Assembly: GCA_907163375.1 (NCBI GenBank)
Contig: CAJQUW010014316.1
Span: 1-64,000 of the forward strand
Reading direction: 5' to 3'
DNA from: Prostheceraeus crozeri
Taxonomy: Eukaryota; Platyhelminthes; Polycladida; Euryleptidae
Length of the DNA: 64,000 nucleotides
In this document: one piece after another, positions 62,157 through 64,000 of the stretch
Layout: every line of letters begins with the position of its first letter
Numbering within the stretch: position 1 is the first letter of the stretch
Notes under the pieces: generated by a model
Database searches by the model: none
The model's input: only the letters and a program-made list of their open reading frames with translations
What the model was told of the DNA's origin: nothing
Program-made: the position numbers and the translations under genes

Positions 62157-62843
62157 GTGAAAACCAACTTTGTGAATAATACATTCAAATATATAAAGGA
62201 TAGATGTTCCAATAATAATGCTTTTCAGAAGCATATGAATAATCGCAATTTAAAAGATAACAATTACTCCGACTCTGACTTGAAAAACAAAACATTTTTG
62301 AACACGAGATTTCGTACGAATACTACAGAACAAAAACAATGTAATTTCCATGTCGACTTTATTAATGACAGTAACCTGCGAAAATTAGGAAAACTTACTA
62401 ATGAATACCAATTACCAATTAAAATTATTCCTAAGCCTGGAAAACAATTAAAACACAATTTGAATACTTTCAATAAAAACATCAATGATTGTTCTTGCAA
62501 TATTTGTAAGTCGAATCCCCACATCAACAATCGCTACATTAAACACGTCGTCTATAAATTCACTTGCAATATCTGCAGTGAATTTTACATTGGTTCTACC
62601 AATCGTCCGCTCAATAATCGTTTTAAAGAACATCAATACAGTATTAAGAATAAAGACAACAAAAGTGCCCTATCTGATCGTGTTCGCTTTGTCCATTCTG
62701 AATATAACAATGCCACTATTGATATGTTTAGAATTGAAATCATTGATCAACAGCTTAATCCTTTGAGAACTAGAGTGTCCGAAGCAGAATACATTAGAAG
62801 ACTTCAACCAAAAATCAATCGCAAACATGAGCGAGTCACATGA
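62157..62843 (+). CDS. PLE linker plus GIY-YIG endonuclease domain (228 codons)
   Basis: Residues about 1-120 are an asparagine-rich linker with a zinc-binding-like CSCNIC motif (about 118-123). Residues about 137-225 are the GIY-YIG domain: 'HVVYKFTCNICSEFYIGSTNRPLNNRFKEH', then 'ALSDRVRFVHSEY', 'IEIIDQQ' and 'SEAEYIRRLQPKINR'. The conserved tyrosines, arginine, histidine and glutamate of the family are visible. In PLEs this follows the reverse transcriptase and nicks the target. The frame is open but is only the C-terminal part of the full protein, so the ATG at 62,157 is probably internal. Confidence 0.85.
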   Translation: MKTNFVNNTFKYIKDRCSNNNAFQKHMNNRNLKDNNYSDSDLKNKTFLNTRFRTNTTEQKQCNFHVDFINDSNLRKLGKLTNEYQLPIKIIPKPGKQLKHNLNTFNKNINDCSCNICKSNPHINNRYIKHVVYKFTCNICSEFYIGSTNRPLNNRFKEHQYSIKNKDNKSALSDRVRFVHSEYNNATIDMFRIEIIDQQLNPLRTRVSEAEYIRRLQPKINRKHERVT

Positions 62844-62895
62844 ACGTTCGTTCGCGGATGCATATTCAAGCCATTCTTTTGTTGGCCGGCCGTTC

Positions 62896-62927
62896 CCCAA
62901 ATGAAGAGTGTGGTCACTCGAAACGTC
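62896..62927 (+). ncRNA. Degenerate hammerhead-like hairpin at PLE 3' end
   Basis: AATGA-like core, perfect stem GAGTG/CACTC around TGGT, then GAAACGTC. The order is that of a hammerhead core ending at a GUC-type site, but the first core box departs from CUGANGA. It is probably inactive. Confidence 0.35.
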
Positions 62928-63130
62928 GGGCTTGTAAAAACTTTTATTTTTTACTAAATCGTCTCTGGCAAATATACAAGTGGGTGAAGAAAAATGTGTT
63001 TTAGTAAACATAACAAAATGGAAAACGTCCACCCGTACACTGCCATCAATTTGACTGCAGAGAGGTGATTGTAAATGCGCAATTACCTCTCCAACCATTC
63101 CTTTGTAAATGTCATTTTAGCTGTTCTTAA

Positions 63131-64000
63131 CCCTTTAAGCCCCAGGGGACACCCGTGTCCCGCAGTTAATGAAGACGATAATGTTTAAAATACGTCTTAG
63201 TACAGATTTTTAATGTCATATAACTTAATAACTGAATACGGATGACAGAAATATTCGAGTATAACTGACATTTCTCACATTTTTGTACAACATATTTTAC
63301 TGTTAAAAAGTGATGTTTCACTTTGGTACATTGATGATCTTACAACAGTGACGGCGCCAGGTCATAACATGTTGGAACATTTTATCTCAGTTACATTTTT
63401 TGTATTTGATCAAAATTATGTAATAGACGTAATTGGTTCAATGAAGAATCTGATATAGTGTAAAAAATAGACGATTTTATCGAATGGGACACCAGTGTCC
63501 CTCTGGGGCGCAAGTGATTCTTAGGGAAAATATTGACTAAGTTGCGATGATGTTTCTGCTGGCATAAATAGTCACCTGGGAATCCCGGCAATGACAATCA
63601 ACATTTTCTGCCACGCACATGAATGGATTTCCCTATCTCAGTCGTCACGCTATAGTCAACGTATGAGATAGTGACTTTAGGGAAGTCCACGATCTCCCCA
63701 ACAAGTATATATTATTCTTATTATCTATGTTTGTAGCTGTCAAGTGTATGGCGTGGTAGGTTAAAAATAGATATCTGGGAATCCCAGAGAAGACAGCCAA
63801 TTGGCTTAGATACTCATCTGACAACCAATTACATGTACGGTATATCACAGCTTTCATTATATCAGGATTTCGTTTCCGAAATTCATTACTCGCAATGCCT
63901 TGTTCAAAGAAGATCATCTACAGTATAGACAAGCTGTCCAGTGATGAGATTTATGCTATCCTTGACGGAGTGGATAGCGAGGATGAAGACAATATTGACA
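63131..64000 (+). mobile_element. Second piggyBac-type element (left part, runs off the edge)
   Basis: TTAA at 63,127-63,130 is followed by the terminal repeat CCCTTTAAGCCCCAGGGG. Two copies of a palindrome lie at 63,146-63,161 (GGGACACCCGTGTCCC) and 63,486-63,501 (GGGACACCAGTGTCCC). A transposase-like start follows at 63,895. The right end is outside the window. Confidence 0.75.
63895..64000 (+). CDS. piggyBac transposase N-terminus (partial)
   Basis: Thirty-five codons from the ATG at 63,895 to the window edge encode a serine/aspartate/glutamate-rich start ('LSSDEIYAILDGVDSEDED'), typical of piggyBac transposase N-termini. Catalytic parts are not in the window. Identification rests on this segment plus the TTAA/terminal repeat 765 bp upstream. 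Confidence 0.6.
   Translation, partial: MPCSKKIIYSIDKLSSDEIYAILDGVDSEDEDNID

Larger units (their letters stand above)
62157..62930 (+). mobile_element. Penelope-like element 3' part (GIY-YIG)
   Basis: This part contains the endonuclease frame and a 3' region with a hammerhead-like hairpin at 62,896-62,927. Upstream of 62,157 no reverse transcriptase is visible, so the copy is 5'-truncated. Confidence 0.8.

Noticed and set aside
62264-62636. Overlapping minus frames in the PLE
   Set aside because: Shadows of the GIY-YIG coding strand.

Overview
This window looks like repeat-dense nuclear DNA of an invertebrate animal, plausibly marine. The basis is the mix of elements: LINEs with an endonuclease plus reverse transcriptase, GIY-YIG Penelope-like elements (PLEs), Tc1, ZMYM1-type hAT, piggyBac, a Ty3/gypsy fossil and Polinton/adintovirus-like fossils, together with a GT-AG intron and a very long GA microsatellite. 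No conserved single-copy host gene was recognised, so the species cannot be named. Nothing bacterial was found: no operons, no Shine-Dalgarno pattern, no CRISPR.

Layout. 1-3,225 is a decayed minus-strand Polinton-like fragment (copy A) that runs off the left edge. 3,226-6,315 is AT-rich and unassigned. 6,316-11,453 is a broken Ty3/gypsy element whose 3' LTR is cut short where it meets a second Polinton-like element (copy B, plus strand). Copy B carries coiled-coil proteins, a double-jelly-roll-type major capsid protein, a small hydrophobic protein, a parvovirus-type phospholipase A2 domain and a Polinton integrase. It holds a solo LTR and a fold-back insertion. At 16,492-22,513 it is split by a 6 kb element with 19-bp terminal inverted repeats, palindromic subterminal arrays and a striking G+T-rich core of unknown (possibly mitochondrial) origin. 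Copy B resumes at 22,516 with an adenain-like protease on the minus strand. Next come an unrecognised two-exon gene (23,323-24,016) and a small coiled-coil/membrane gene.

25,410-26,808 is a GA repeat abutting the 3' end of a LINE with an intact 1,000-codon ORF (26,928-29,930, minus). After LINE and tRNA-like debris there is a Tc1 element (33,559-37,971) with a ZMYM1-type hAT inserted in its last codons. This nesting is proven by perfect 8-bp target duplications. 38,020-43,976 holds fragments of another Tc1, a PLE, a second LINE and a mariner-like element, with a hammerhead-like motif at 38,971-39,000. 44,150-46,668 holds a MITE and a 32-bp-arm palindrome. 46,677-49,641 is a structurally complete piggyBac element with an intact transposase. 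49,650-54,084 is mostly blank apart from a second MITE copy. 54,093-57,668 is a transposase-less hAT-type element loaded with LINE and PLE pieces. 57,677-62,150 contains diverged local duplications and a degenerate ~170-bp tandem array. 62,157-62,930 is a PLE endonuclease tail, and a second piggyBac element enters at 63,131 and leaves through the right edge.

The genes do not form a pathway; they are layered selfish elements. Relative ages can be read from the nesting. The hAT is younger than its Tc1 host. The solo LTR, the fold-back and the 6 kb TIR element are all younger than Polinton copy B.
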